64,000 nt of DNA, taken from assembly GCA_019828595.1 (NCBI GenBank), contig JAHQRK010000005.1, forward strand, positions 1,178,001 through 1,242,000. The letters run 5' to 3'. A program made the translations under genes and the position numbers. Source of the stretch: Aphanomyces cochlioides (taxonomy: Eukaryota > Oomycota > Saprolegniomycetes > Saprolegniales > Verrucalvaceae). Numbering within the stretch: position 1 is the stretch's first letter; each line of letters starts with the position of its first letter. Below are positions 9,909-20,852 of this stretch, piece by piece. The notes under the pieces are model-generated. The model had not been told where the DNA came from and did no database searches. It saw nothing but the letters and a program-made list of their open reading frames with translations.

Positions 9909-10452
9909 ATGTTCCTCGCCAAAGTGTGGGGCTGGATCACCGGTAAGTCTGACGACGAGAAGAAGACAGACGGCTCTTCGTCCTCGTCGTCGGGCTTGTC
10001 GGCTGAAGCCGCCAGCAATCTTCGCCAGCGAAAGGCAGGAGCGTCAAATGTGATCACGATGAAGTCTGTGGAAGATTGGAAGAAACACGTAGCTTTGTCG
10101 ACGGACAAGCCGGTTGATCCCAGTCGTTATGGATTGTTGCTGATGTTGAGCTAGTTGATCGTGGATTTCACCGCTACATGGTGCGGTCCATGCAAACGTA
10201 TTGCTCCATTGTTTGCCGAATTGAGTGGCAAATTTCCTGAGGCAACTTTTGTCAAGGTCGATGTCGATGAATTAGATGTACGCAAGCGTTTTGGTTGATG
10301 TAAAGTTGACTCGTGAACTGTAGGAAGTCATGGGTGAATGCGGTGTGCGTGCCATGCCAACTTTTCAAGTGTACAAAAATCAAAAGAAAGTCGACGAAAT
10401 TGTCGGTGCCGATGCTTCCAAGTTGGAAACCATGGTCGCTCGTCTCTTCTAG
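9909..10452 (+). CDS. Thioredoxin with N-terminal extension
   Basis: Three exons: 9909-10112, 10155-10277, 10324-10452, with introns of 42 and 46 nt (GT...AG); 151 residues. The fold core shows [18 protein letters not shown] (WCGPC active site), [11 protein letters not shown] and the cis-Pro segment [12 protein letters not shown], so it is a redox-active dithiol/disulphide exchanger. A ~65-residue extension precedes the core: a short hydrophobic start ([12 protein letters not shown]), an acidic/Lys stretch and a poly-Ser run, which could be a membrane-proximal or targeting segment. A GTG two codons upstream is in frame, but the ATG at 9909 is the natural start. Confidence 0.9.
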
Positions 10453-11380
10453 TCTGCTCAAGACTCTGCTAATCCTGGAATAAATACTCCCAACTGCTCA
10501 TGATAAGCTTAGACCAATCCAGCTTGGAAAGTCGTTTGACAGGGGAGCTCTACAAATGCTACCACTTCTGTAGTTGAGCGAGTCGTCCTCCTTGATGCAA
10601 GCATTTACATGAAAACCTCCAGATTTTTTGTTGCGATATATTCCAGTCCATTCTCTCTCTGGGGTGGATCCCGCATGATGCAAAGTTTCTTTAAGCCTCT
10701 CCAAGTACCGGGGGGAATTCAACCCCCGGTAGATTTGATCGGTCTGATGGATGGAGTTTGTTTGAAACATTTTACAGCCGAATCCATGTCACTCCCATGC
10801 CCCTCGTAGTTTCTCCACGCCCCAGCATCTTTCACTCGGAGATAAAGAGTCGACAACTCTATTGAATTCAACCGGATCCGGATAATCTGGGTCAATTTGT
10901 ATGGGAATGTGAGGACGGCGTGATCGAAGACTACAAACATGCTTGAAAGTAGTCTTGAAGCTTCATATCCAAGCTTTAGTTGTCTCGTTAAATGTGTCCA
11001 TCGTTGTGATCTTTGGCGACTGCGATAAGCAAATCCATGGCCGATCTGTCACAAGTGTCATGATTGTAATGAACCTTTGAAAATGAATATGATAATGGTT
11101 CATTTATCCAACATATAAATATACTGGCACAGCCAGTAACCCTCTCTGCACGTAAATGAATTTCATCGCTCATATACCCGTGCCCAAAAATTGATGCTTA
11201 AAGTCAAGTACCTGACAAAACCATAACGCCAGGCAACACAGAATGAATTTGTATCGCTAAATCCGAATCTTGGCATTTTCAAATTTTTCATTTGAGTCAT
11301 TAAATAGTTCATTTTTAAATGAGATTTTCTTTCACAGGTTTTTTTGTTTCATCCCCCATCTTGCCTCCTCGCAGCTCGCA
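10453..11380. other. Intergenic stretch with a possible small minus-strand gene and a hairpin
   Basis: A 90-residue minus-strand frame (10770-10498, ATG start) reads MFQTNSIHQTD... and includes WTGIYRNKKSGGFHVNA, faintly AP2-like but too short to assign. ATCCGGATAAT lies about 110 bases upstream of it (10876-10886). The hairpin ACCGGGGG-8-CCCCCGGT at 10707-10730 sits inside the frame. No other gene seen; the right half is AT-rich. Confidence 0.25.
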
Positions 11381-11996
11381 ATGGCAAGTCGTCGGCCGTG
11401 TTCGATCGTGGTGGCTCATTTGTCTCTGTCTAGGCCAATACTCTAGCACCTTATTTGAACGCCATCCGCGCCACTTTGGATGGAGCTCTTTGTCTGCAGA
11501 ACTTCCCATCCCAAGTCGTGGAACGTCACAACAAACCTGAAGTCGAAGTCGGCTTGAGCCGTGAGCTCGTGTTGAATCCCGTCGTGATTTGCCGTAACGA
11601 GAGCGAGAAATGCCTCATCGAGCCCAGTGTCAACTCTACGCGCGTGTCCATTTGCATCAAGCAAGCAGACGAAATCGAAACGATCTTGTGCCACAAGTTT
11701 TCCCGCTTTCTTATGCAACGCGCTGAACAGTTCATCATTATGCGCCGCAAAGCGATCGAGGTATTGAAATCTTTCTGTTTCCTTGTGCTTGAGCTAACTT
11801 GAATGATACGTAGGGCTATTCCATTAGCTTTTTGATCATTCATACCCACTTGGAAAACCTCTACAAGCACAAACTAGTCGACTTTATCATTCAATTTATG
11901 GAAGATATCGACAAGGAAATCAGCGAAATGAAGATCAACCTCAATGCGCGTGGCCGTGTCGTTGCGACGGAGTTCATGAAGCAATTCACGTCGTAG
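11381..11996 (+). CDS. ARPC4: Actin-related protein 2/3 complex subunit 4
   Basis: Three exons: 11381-11387, 11447-11760, 11814-11996, introns 59 and 53 nt (second has a GCTAACT branch-like site). The product is 167 residues, the usual ARPC4 length (168). It opens [20 protein letters not shown] and contains the strongly conserved [32 protein letters not shown] and [20 protein letters not shown] segments. ARPC4 bridges Arp2 and Arp3 with ARPC2 in the actin-branching complex in the cytoplasm. The seven-base first exon was chosen because it is the only way to supply an ATG in frame with the conserved N-terminus. Confidence 0.93.
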
Positions 11997-12112
11997 AGCT
12001 CTTTAAGAGACATCTTAAGACACTTTTGTCCCTGTCAGCAAAGTCGAAGCGAGGAATAACAGGAGCTCGAGAAGAAGAAGAAAGCAATAAATATAGATAT
12101 TAGTTAGGATAG

Positions 12113-12736
12113 CTACATGATGGCACACACACCGGGGCCATCATCGGTGGCAGGGTCGCTGTCACCGCAGGGAAGGAGTTTGCCAATTGCGCATTGCTTC
12201 CAACACCGCTGAGCATCTTTCGAGTGGAATTTCAGATCTTGTGTGCAATCTTGACCACCAGCCTTGCGCAGGATACATTTCGTCCCGGCAGGATGCTGTT
12301 GGATGACGTTCGTCACGTCGTACACGATGCTGTTTGACACGAGCCAGCATGAGGTGAGTGATTTATGCCGTTTGACTTCACAAAGGCAGAGCTTGACATA
12401 GTCTGTGCATCGTGTCTGGACCACGCATGTGCCTTTCTTGGGACTCAAAGGTGCTAAATTTGATGGTGGTTCGGCTGCGTCAATATCGCTGTAGATCAAT
12501 TCAACGCTCTGCCTTCGTTCTCGTTGTTTGAGCGGTTCGTTCTGGGGTTGCAATGACAATGGTGTGCACTCTTCAATCTCCAAGTTGGATCCCAATGGCA
12601 ATTGCAGACTCTCCATGGATTTCCGAAGAGACGGCAGCAGCTCGAGTTGCTCTTCCTTCACGAGTTCCTTCTTCTGCTGCAGCTGCGATTGCTTGTGGTG
12701 TGGCATCTCTGAAGAATCTTGTCCTGAAATTTGCAT
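12113..12736 (-). CDS. Cytochrome b5-like heme-binding protein with C-terminal CaaX box
   Basis: 207 residues from an ATG at 12736. The first half is Gln/Lys/Glu rich and probably disordered; the C-terminal half is a cytochrome b5 domain: SLTSCWLVSNSIVYDVTNVI, then the first heme ligand in QQHPAGTKCILRKAGGQDCT and the second in FHSKDAQRCW. The canonical HPGG is HPAG here. The protein ends VCAIM, which fits a CaaX prenylation box (Met favours farnesylation), so the domain may be membrane-tethered by a lipid instead of the usual C-terminal helix. The reading frame is open upstream of the ATG to about 12890 without another ATG, so an upstream exon is possible. Confidence 0.8.
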   Translation of the reverse strand: MQISGQDSSEMPHHKQSQLQQKKELVKEEQLELLPSLRKSMESLQLPLGSNLEIEECTPLSLQPQNEPLKQRERRQSVELIYSDIDAAEPPSNLAPLSPKKGTCVVQTRCTDYVKLCLCEVKRHKSLTSCWLVSNSIVYDVTNVIQQHPAGTKCILRKAGGQDCTQDLKFHSKDAQRCWKQCAIGKLLPCGDSDPATDDGPGVCAIM

Positions 12737-13085
12737 TGCTCTCGAGCTTTCGTTTCCAACAATGATCGCACGGAACCGACGACCGATCAACTGTGACGCT
12801 GCTGCCACGATTCCGCGAATGCCAAGATGTCGTCGGCCAACAAACGTTGAGATTGTGGTTCTAGTAGCTACTATTCTAAAAATAGTAAAAATATTAATTT
12901 AAATAAGTTTGAATTAATTTTCGTAATTTATTGTGAATACTAGTACTGTACTATTAATAGTTTTCTTGAAGATTAACGAGGAACATTTTTCACGATTAAA
13001 AAACAAGGTCGGGCAATATTTGTGGTAAGCCTTGTCTGCTGTTTGCCCTTGTACCTGTTAGTATGGAATTATGCAGATTGCTTTA

Positions 13086-13746
13086 TCATATGCTCTGCGC
13101 GTTGCAAGGTCCACAGTTTATTTTCTTCATTGAATTATGCAGTCCATGGAGGAATTGATGGTAGTATTTCACAGCAATGGAATACGCATGTAAAAAATCG
13201 AGGTGTAGTGGATCTACGATGTGGAAATTGATTCCGTTGGGACGAACGGGTTGTAAATTTGTGCAGAGGAAGAGAAGCACATCCTGGACGTTGTAGTGCG
13301 ATCGAGCACTGGGAAGGAAGCGAGTGACGAGAAGAAAATTCGCAGGATGTTTGTTCCAAGGTGGAAAGTTAGTAAGTCGACTATTAATAGTAAGCGGGAG
13401 AGAGAGAGCTTCGTGCCAGAAAAACGTGAGAAAAAGCACACTTCTTGTTTGGCCATTTCTCTTGAAATTTGTAACCCAATCTTGAAACTGGGGTAATTTT
13501 TATGTCGTGCTTGAGAGGAGCCGACGTGTGCCAAGCACCAATCATAATCGACCTTGGACAGAAATTCGTATGTTTTGTTCGCATGAGACGCTCCGCTCGT
13601 GTTTGATTCGACGGCGGCCTTGAGCAGTTACACGATTGCGCATGTTTCTGCAATGTAATGATGTCAACCCCACAAGATATCCAGCAGGATCCACCACGGC
13701 GACGCTTGCACGGAGGCCAGTAGCATTTTGTCAGGAAATTGGACAT
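13086..13746 (-). CDS. Uncertain minus-strand gene, Cys/Arg-rich start
   Basis: An ATG at 13746 opens a frame beginning MSNFLTKCYWPPCKRRRGGS with further Cys residues (SCNCSRPP, NFCPRS). Downstream, other minus-strand frames carry plausible coding segments such as LLVTRFLPSARSHYNVQDVL and LHAYSIAVKYYHQFLHGL, which short introns or frameshifts would have to join. Three CCAAT-type boxes lie upstream (13838-13882). I cannot name a family or fix the exons. It may be a decayed gene just downstream of the FHA gene. Confidence 0.25.
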
Positions 13747-13959
13747 TCTGAATTCGATCCATTTTCGTCAAGATGAAATATCGAAGCCACAGTCGTGTCA
13801 ATAGCCAATTAAATGCCTCTAAATCGGGTTGCTGCAATTTGATTGGTCAAGAAGAGAGACTCTACGTTCTGATTGGTCCGTTTGGATTGGATCCTTGTTC
13901 ACTTTTCATTTTTCCATCAAATTTGCCCCCCCAGACGAGAAAGTCCAAAAATGAGACTC

Positions 13960-15442
13960 TTACATTGTGTAATCAAAATGCGTCGGACTGGCTTTGCCCA
14001 CGGGAGAGTCGAGAAATGCCCTGTGCTTTGCTGCCTTGTATGGGGAATGGAGAGGATGCAACAAGAGAGGAGTTGTCTTGGCCAAGTGAGCGTGACGCTT
14101 TAGACGCACGTTGTTGATTCGATCGTCGTCGACGTGATTTGGTGGAGGATTTGGTTGCCAACGTGAAGGTTGCAGTTGTAGCGGCTGTGACGGAGACTGT
14201 TGCTTTGGCTGTCTGCTCAGCAGTGCGTCGAATGAATGACGCAGATGCGAGACATCCAACGAGCGATAAGACGATGGAGAAATGACTGCGATATCCTCAA
14301 CGTCGCCATCATCATCATCACTGTCAAGTGAGTCCAACTAGAAGATTTCAACAACCAAAATTTGGAGCACACATACCGACTGACGATAAAATGCGATTTC
14401 CGTTGGCGCGCTACTGCCAACACTGGACAGAACTTCTTCGATCTCGTGTCTGCACATACTTCATGAGACGACAATCATCTCAAGCGTACGTGGCAGGTGA
14501 TAATGGTGGCTGAATGTCCAATGTAAAGCTTCTTCGGCTCGCTGTGTTGCTGCCACGGTTGAGAAACTCTCGCTGCTGTTGGTGGAGCCATTCGTCTTCT
14601 TTGTATTTCTTTGCAAGTTGAATCTGAAGGAGCTCTTTTTGTTGGCGAAGCTCTGCTTGAGGAACTGGGGACATAGGCATCGCTGTTAAACCAGGTGGAA
14701 GTGCTTTGGGGACTAAATGGGCCATTTTCTTTGAGACTAATATGCGCAAGTCGTCACGAGTCGAAATAGGGGCTTTTGTCTGGCATTTTCTTAGTTCCAT
14801 CTGAGACGAATTGTTCAAACCTGAACGCGGGGCGGAGTAGATGATGGAGGAGGAGGAGGAGACTTCTCAATACGACGAAAAGATGGTGGCAGTACTTCCT
14901 CTGAATTCTCTTGAGTAGAGTCGAAATTGAACGTCGGGGCTGAAACATGCCTTTTGTGCTTGGGGACAGGGGAATTTGTATATTCAGGCTTCATCATTGC
15001 CAAAGAAGGTTTCTTTGTGAGTCGTGGGGTAGATGGTCCAGCGTTGGGTACTGTTGGGACAACTTTGGGCACTTGAAACTGAACAAAGAAAACAGTATTG
15101 CCGATATCAAAGCGGTCACCATCTCGGACGACAATTCCCTCGTTTTGCAAATGATGGCGGTGGTTTACAAAGGTTCCCTGCACGCTATGGTCAACATAAA
15201 CCCAAACGCCGCATACGGGAGTGTGTTCCAGCGTCGCATGGTGTCTTTCGACCTACACACATCAATCAATGTGGAATTTGGCGCGCAAAAAGCACTTTGT
15301 TGTCATGGACGAATCGCAAATCGCTGGTGAGGTCGGATCCGATCGAGATTCCTTCTGGAGATGGTTTGAAGTAGTAGGATTCCTCCTGAACCTTGATCAA
15401 AATCGACGGAGGCTGCGATCCCCGCAACGTGCGCCGCATCAT
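13960..15442 (-). CDS. FHA-domain protein with low-complexity C-terminus
   Basis: Five exons (15442-15296, 15252-14821, 14779-14490, 14449-14377, 14337-13960) with introns of 43, 41, 40 and 39 nt; 439 residues. The N-terminus is an FHA phosphothreonine-binding domain: ISIGSDLTSDLRF, VERHHATLEH (the conserved Arg-His region), and VDHSVQGTFVNHRHHLQNEG ahead of RDGDRFDIGN. After residue ~150 it becomes Pro/Ser rich (SPPPPPSSTPP), then a Gln-rich helix (QAELRQQKELLQIQLAKKYK), an acidic patch DSDDDDGDVED and a basic Pro/Gln tail. All phases agree across the splices. Likely a phospho-dependent adaptor, perhaps in DNA-damage or cell-cycle signalling, but no catalytic domain is present to narrow it. 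Confidence 0.85.
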
Positions 15443-16026
15443 GAGACCGCCGTGGAAGAAATCTAACCTTGGATCTCAATTTCAAAATAGCTCACCTGAT
15501 TCACTGCAAGATATGCAAAACCTGATTATTGTGACACCACTTTTTATGTCACTATTTAATGTTCATGCTATTACAGCTATATTGTCACTAAATACAAGTA
15601 AGCAAAAGTACAGTCATTAAATTGAGGTACTTTCTCATCACAACCATTGTATTGTTCAGTGACATTTCCTTACATAGAAACTGCAAGTTACAACATTTGT
15701 TCAATATAGTGACATATCTTGAACTGGTGCTTTGTCACTATTTCGTTTTTTATAGTGAAATCAAGACAATTTGATCTCGTTCCTGACAACTTTAAAGCCA
15801 CAGGTGAAACTACATTCAGTCTTCATGTTCTCCACATTTTCTTCAGTTGAATCCTGATGCCTAGAGAGGACCTCACCGAAAGAAATAGCTCAAAAATACC
15901 GTGGCCGCACTGAAGCATACAAATTCCAAGATATTTTGGTTGCATTGTCACTGATTCAAGTATAGCAATTATCCGGACATTCCGGAAAGAGAATGCCATT
16001 GAGTTGCCCACCAATAAAACAAAGCA
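15443..16026. promoter_or_regulatory. Intergenic region with clustered TGTCACTA-type repeats
   Basis: Between two divergent genes. TGTCACTA or its complement TAGTGACA recurs (near 15546, 15582, 15708, 15738, with variants such as CAGTGACAT at 15658 and TGTCACTG at 15948). TTATCCGGA followed by a second CCGGA (15969-15985) lies about 50 bases upstream of the RsfS start. Looks like a shared regulatory region. Confidence 0.4.
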
Positions 16027-17123
16027 ATGCTGTCGCGCAGCTTCAAGCACTTGGCGGCAAAAGCTCGCCAAGCTCCATCAAAACGCCTCTTCAGTGCTCT
16101 AACTCGAACTTCCACAGCCCGAAATGCGTTGACCTACCGTCCTGCATTTATGGCGCTTCGTGTGAGCTCGTTTCATCAATCTCATTGTGTACTCGACGAG
16201 ACAAAGGACAAAGACCCGACGGCGTCTGTCGAAGAAAGCGATGACGATCTTGATGATGATGACGGCACTCCGTCGGAGCACTACTTGGGTGTGACGTACC
16301 ACGCCGATCGTATCAAAAAATGGAGCGCCAGTGTGACTGTGGGTCAAATTGAAGTCGATGCTGGTCAATTCTGGACGGAAGAGGATGCTGCTAAAGGCTA
16401 CGACGAACTCGTCCGCATGTACTTGGAACCAGGCGCACCTGTCAACTTCCCTGATGGTGAACCCAATGATGACGATGAAAGTGGCAACTTAGAGGTTGGC
16501 GGTATCGACGGTTCCCACGAGTGGACGTTGCCTGATGCTGGCTCCCGCCACGCCGAAATCATTCCTCCAATTCCAAAGTCCGTCTTGATGCCAACTATGT
16601 TTCAACTCACCCAATTCTAGCACGTACTTGACCATGGAAGAATTGATTCCTGCCCTAGAACGCGAGCAAGCTATCGACATTTACACGATTGATCTCGAAG
16701 GCAAGTCGAGCCTGGCATCGTACATGGTTTTCTGTACGGGGCGATCTCGTAATCACATGCGTCGTATGGCTGACATGGTTATTCTCTCGGTATTAAAACA
16801 GTCTTTAGAACCACACGTTGCTGAGCTTCTTGTAGATGAAAGCTCGCAATATGCAAGACGACTTTGGCTACGTGGTGGAAGGTCGAGACAGTGACGACTG
16901 GATGATTGCCGACGTGAACAACATTGTCGTGCATTTCCTTACGGCTGAAACGCGTCAAATGTTGCAGCTGGAAGACCACTGGGAAAACATGGTCAACGAC
17001 AAGCACAAGCTCTACGGCCACCTGTCGGAGGACGAATACATGGACAAGTATGGCATGTCGGAGCTCATGACCGAAGACGACTTCCTCCACGAAGACGAAA
17101 TTGACCATAACGAATGGAAATAA
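16027..17123 (+). CDS. Mitochondrial RsfS/Iojap-like protein with an AP2-like domain
   Basis: Three exons (16027-16577, 16621-16789, 16836-17123), introns 43 and 46 nt; 335 residues. Residues 1-50 are Arg/Ser/Ala rich without acids, as in mitochondrial presequences. Residues ~86-143 resemble an AP2/ERF domain: YLGVTYHADRIKKWSASVTV, then GQFWTEEDAAKGYDELVRMY and PGAPVNFP. The C-terminal half is the RsfS/Iojap fold: AIDIYTIDLEGKSSLASYMV, FCTGRSRNHMRRMADMV, and SDDWMIADVNNIVVHFLTAE followed by LEDHW. RsfS binds ribosomal protein uL14 of the large subunit and affects subunit joining; the mitochondrial homologue (MALSU1) acts in large-subunit assembly. An extra acidic C-terminal tail follows. The AP2-like part is unusual for this family and could contact rRNA (inference). 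Confidence 0.85.
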
Positions 17124-17156
17124 ACACATCTTAAATGAGGCGTTACATGGTTCCTA

Positions 17157-18946
17157 CTAGTTTGCCGCGGCTGCTGCCGCGAGAATCGACTCGACCATCC
17201 GTTCATTGAACTCTTGAGGGTTGTCCATGAAGACTTGATGTCCAGCCGATGGAATTTTGTGTAGCACAGTGTGCTGGGGAAGTCCAGGGATGATCTAAAC
17301 ACGATGTCAACCCCTGACAATGAAGTTCTGGCTTACCTTGGCCGCATGGGCAGAGTTCATCCAGTCATTACCATCTTCACCGTAGCTACAGACAGTTTCA
17401 GTGGAGCCCGAGGACAGCGATTCAGGTTACATGAAAGATATGGGCATTTTCACTTTGTCAGGTACGAGCATGTGCTTCAGGGGCCGTTTAGCATACGCTC
17501 GCTACGAGAAAGAAGTGGTTAGGAACCACGAGAAGAGGAGGAACTACTGGAAGAAGATGTGTGTACATGGCAACTTCACCGGATTTCTTTTGAGCCCAGT
17601 TGTTGTAGACGTACTGGACCATAACATCCATGGGGAGTTGACCCATTTTGATCGCATTCGACTCGGGTTGACGCGACAGACGAGCTGTGAGGATAAAACG
17701 AACGAAGCGACGGCCAAATGGTCCTGCAATACGCACGAGATCCTATGGCATATGGAGTTAGCCAGTGCGTTTGTTTGAAAGACGACCATGGGTGTGATTT
17801 CCAGCGACCAGATGAGATCAAAGAGCCAATGCACGGGGCTTTCAACTTCAGGAAGGCCGCACGGTGAAACGAGAACTAGTTGCTACGATGCCATCAGCTC
17901 ATTGCCTCTCTCTGGGAAAGATTACCTTGACGTGCATTGGATATTTCAAACTGTAATGTGTGGCAAACATGCCACCCATGGAGTGGCCACACAATACCAT
18001 CGAGTCGAGCTTGAGCTCTTGACGCCATCGTTCAAGACTCTCAACGAAGAACGCGTCGGCCTCTTCGTACTAGTCAAGGCGGCGTCAGAACATATCTATG
18101 GTACTTTGTGGCATTTACCGATTTAAATGCCACGGAAGGACGATCCGAACGTCCGATGCCAAGCCACTCGACAGCGTACTATTCGATCGACAGCTTTAAA
18201 CTCGACTATTCCGAGTAGGCAGGACTTACGACGTTGAAATGCTGGGCGAGATGATTCAAAGTCTACAAGGAACGAGGCAGGTCAAGCTCAGTTTGCGGTG
18301 ATGTTCCGTACAAGAGCCCAAAAGCCATTACCAGCTGCATAACCATGGATTAAAACAACAGTCAAAGGCTTCTTGGAGGTGTCCTTGCCAGCATATGGAA
18401 CATGGACGGTGCCCATACCAGCCACGACGAGTAAATGATGAATTGGCTTGATGGCTGTCTTATACAATGCACCTTCAGCTTGGACGAGAGCATCTGAATT
18501 AGCTCGGATCCAAAGCGATTGAGCTGAGAGAAACGTCCACACAATGGCGACGCAGCTCAACAAGACCAAGTTATCTACGGCGTCGAGCGTGAGCCACAAG
18601 ATTCCAATGAGAATGCACCCAACGCTGAGGACGGACCAAGAGTTGAATACCGCCGGTGTGTGATCGCATACGATAGAAAGCCCACGACGAGAGACGCATG
18701 CACGAGCAAGAGCTTGCGTGGAATTGACGTCAAGAGCAGAATCGTGACGGTTGCGACGGCTGGGATATCATAGACAACGAGATTGTCCTGCAGAAGGCAA
18801 ACAACTGCAAAGCCAACGATAGCGACGATGGAAACAATCGCGGCAACCGGCTTGGATCGGCCAAGAAACAAGCTCATGGTCGTCCACGTCAGTAGAACTG
18901 GAATGATTGCAAGAGCCGCGAGGCCATAGAGGAGACGTTTCGGCAT
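17157..18946 (-). CDS. ABHD4/5-like alpha/beta hydrolase with N-terminal membrane helices
   Basis: Ten exons: 18946-18672, 18624-18312, 18262-18230, 18178-18119, 18069-17926, 17882-17787, 17742-17548, 17501-17431, 17385-17337, 17294-17157; introns 42-51 nt; 457 residues with all phases consistent. The first ~130 residues hold several hydrophobic helices (LAALAIIPVLLTW, IVSIVAIVGFAVVCLL, GCILIGILWLTL). The hydrolase part has VVLIHGYAAGNGFWAL (oxyanion), EWLGIGRSDRP, the nucleophile elbow VLCGHSMGGMFATHYSLKYP (GHSMG, with Ser), LVLVSPCGLPE, ISFIYGEDGNDWM (acid) and the catalytic His in IPSAGHQVFMDNP. This is the CGI-58/ABHD4 branch; human ABHD5 lacks the Ser nucleophile, which is present here, so it is probably an active lipid hydrolase or acyltransferase at a membrane. 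Confidence 0.88.
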
Positions 18947-19692
18947 CACGGCGGCGCCAAGTGAATGCAGTAGAAGGTCAAATACGAGGCTGAAAATTCA
19001 TAGGAACAATTTAATTGGCTATAATATTAATAATTTAACCAATGAAAACCATGGAAATACAAAAAATCCATCAGCAAGTTAGCTCGAGAGTCTATCAATC
19101 TTCGTAGCTTCATACTACACTGTCCACTGCAATGCAGTCGTTGAGCATATCCAAGATGTATCGTGTTTGACCAAGCAATGCCCGAGCACTCGAGCATTCA
19201 GAATGATGGTGCTACAGACGTTGTTTTCCGATTGGCCTTTTTTCTCCCTTGTGGCCGTGCTTCGATCGTGTTGACGAGTGCAGGTTCACAGAGCTGCAGC
19301 ACACTTCAATCTACACGGATCTACGCTATCGTGAATGAACTAATGATGGTGAATCCATGGCGAGAATTGTAAATAGGAAGCGATGAATTTTGACGACTAA
19401 ATTCCCCAAATATATCACCTGAAAGGCCAGCAAAAAGCACTTTCTTGGGGCCATTTCAAAGGGCCAAATTGGGCTGCGGTGCCCATAGAATATGCTAACG
19501 CCGATACACTTGAAAAATTGAAAAGCCACTGAGATCGAAGCGAGCTAGTCGACTGCGGCGTGAATTTCGCTGGATATGCAAATATTCAGCTGAAAAATTG
19601 AGTGTCGAGAAAGACCATCACTCCCAAAAATAGGATCTTCACTCTCCATGTCAACCGGTTGAGGGGGACTGTTGCTGTCATTTTTGAAAACC
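18947..19692. other. Intergenic stretch, no clear gene
   Basis: Short frames on both strands (for example 19163-19372 plus, 19326-19529 minus) show no family resemblance. AT-rich near 19000-19050. Probably promoter of the ABHD gene and non-coding sequence. Confidence 0.3.
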
Positions 19693-19842
19693 ATGCCAAG
19701 CCACGACGCCGAACCAAAGACACGCCAAGAGAAGAAGGGAAACAAAGCACGGCGCAATCGGGAACTCAATGGCAAGTACTCGGCCAAACACATCCGCGCA
19801 ACCGCTGCTCAAACCACGACGAGCCCCACGACAAAGCGTTGA
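19693..19842 (+). CDS. Small highly basic hypothetical protein
   Basis: A 49-residue ATG frame, MPSHDAEPKTRQEKKGNKAR then RNRELNGKYSAKHIRATAAQ, ending in a Thr-rich tail. It has an even, strongly hydrophilic composition and a GKYSxKHxR segment of the kind seen in small nucleic-acid-associated proteins, but I cannot name a family. Shorter than usual gene-finding limits. No other feature occupies this stretch. Confidence 0.35.
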   Translation: MPSHDAEPKTRQEKKGNKARRNRELNGKYSAKHIRATAAQTTTSPTTKR

Positions 19843-20124
19843 AACTCCAATGGCCTCAAGGTTTGAGAGCGTCTATTCCGCCAAAATTCAACCCACCGAG
19901 ACGGTTCCATCCTCCAGTTGCTCATCAATGTAATTCTTAATATTATTGCCGCCCGGTGCGCATTTCCAATGATTTTTGTCGATTTTACAGCTATGGCAGC
20001 CAGAGCCTTGGAGTTCCAGGACGAGCTCGTTGCAATGGTCACTAGACTTTATCCTCTCACCAATTTACAGCTCGTTGGTGCAATAACGTTGGTGAAGTGC
20101 CAAGGAGTGTATTTAGCCGTCCAT

Positions 20125-20852
20125 TTAGCTATCCTCCTTGGTTTGAGTAAAGTCTACAGTTGGGTACCATTTGATAAGCGTAGCTTCGAGTTCAGCAAAC
20201 GCCTCGTCGACTTGGCGGTTGACCAAAATCTTGTCAAAGTGGCCTTCGTTGGCATATGCGAGTTCTCCCTCGGCGTTGGCGAGACGCAGAGCAATCTTTT
20301 CTTCGGTTTCAGTCCCACGGCCACGAAGTCGCGACTCCAAATCGGTCATGGATGGAGGCGCGACAAAGAGGAAATGGACATCCTTCAAGTCGGCTTTCTT
20401 GACTTGCTGGACACCTTGGATATCAATGTCTAAGACGCAAATCTTGTTTTGGCTTTGGACACTTTCGACAGCTTGTTTGCTCGTGCCGTAGCCATTGCCA
20501 TGGACGCGAGCGTATTCCAAGAACGCATTTGCTTCGACAGCTTCGTCAAATTCGTCCTTGGTCACAAAATGGTAAGCAATGCCGTTCTCTTCGCCTAGAT
20601 ATCATGGCTTAGGCCACCGTGGTCGATTGTCAAGGATGCTCAACCAGGACGAGGGCCACGTGTCGTGTGGCTCACTGAAAAGCCAAATAACGTCGGGTAT
20701 TTCGCAAGCAGCTTGTTGATGAGCGTGCCTTTGCCAACTCCCGACGGACCTGCGATCACAAGCGGCGGAATCACAGAGCTACTGGCCATCACGGACGTTT
20801 CGGCTTCTGGTTCGGCCAAAGAGTCGGCCATGGTTGGAAAACTTGCAGTCAT
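20125..20852 (-). CDS. Guanylate kinase
   Basis: Two exons (20852-20645, 20594-20125), 50-nt intron; 225 residues. Catalyses ATP + GMP to ADP + GDP. The P-loop [15 protein letters not shown] is followed by the GMP-binding [20 protein letters not shown], where the intron splits the RPG|E region, then [28 protein letters not shown] and [20 protein letters not shown], all in family order. An N-terminal ~25-residue segment precedes the P-loop. The frame has an ATG at 20852 and a second at 20831 (MADSLAEPE). Housekeeping nucleotide metabolism. Confidence 0.95.
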
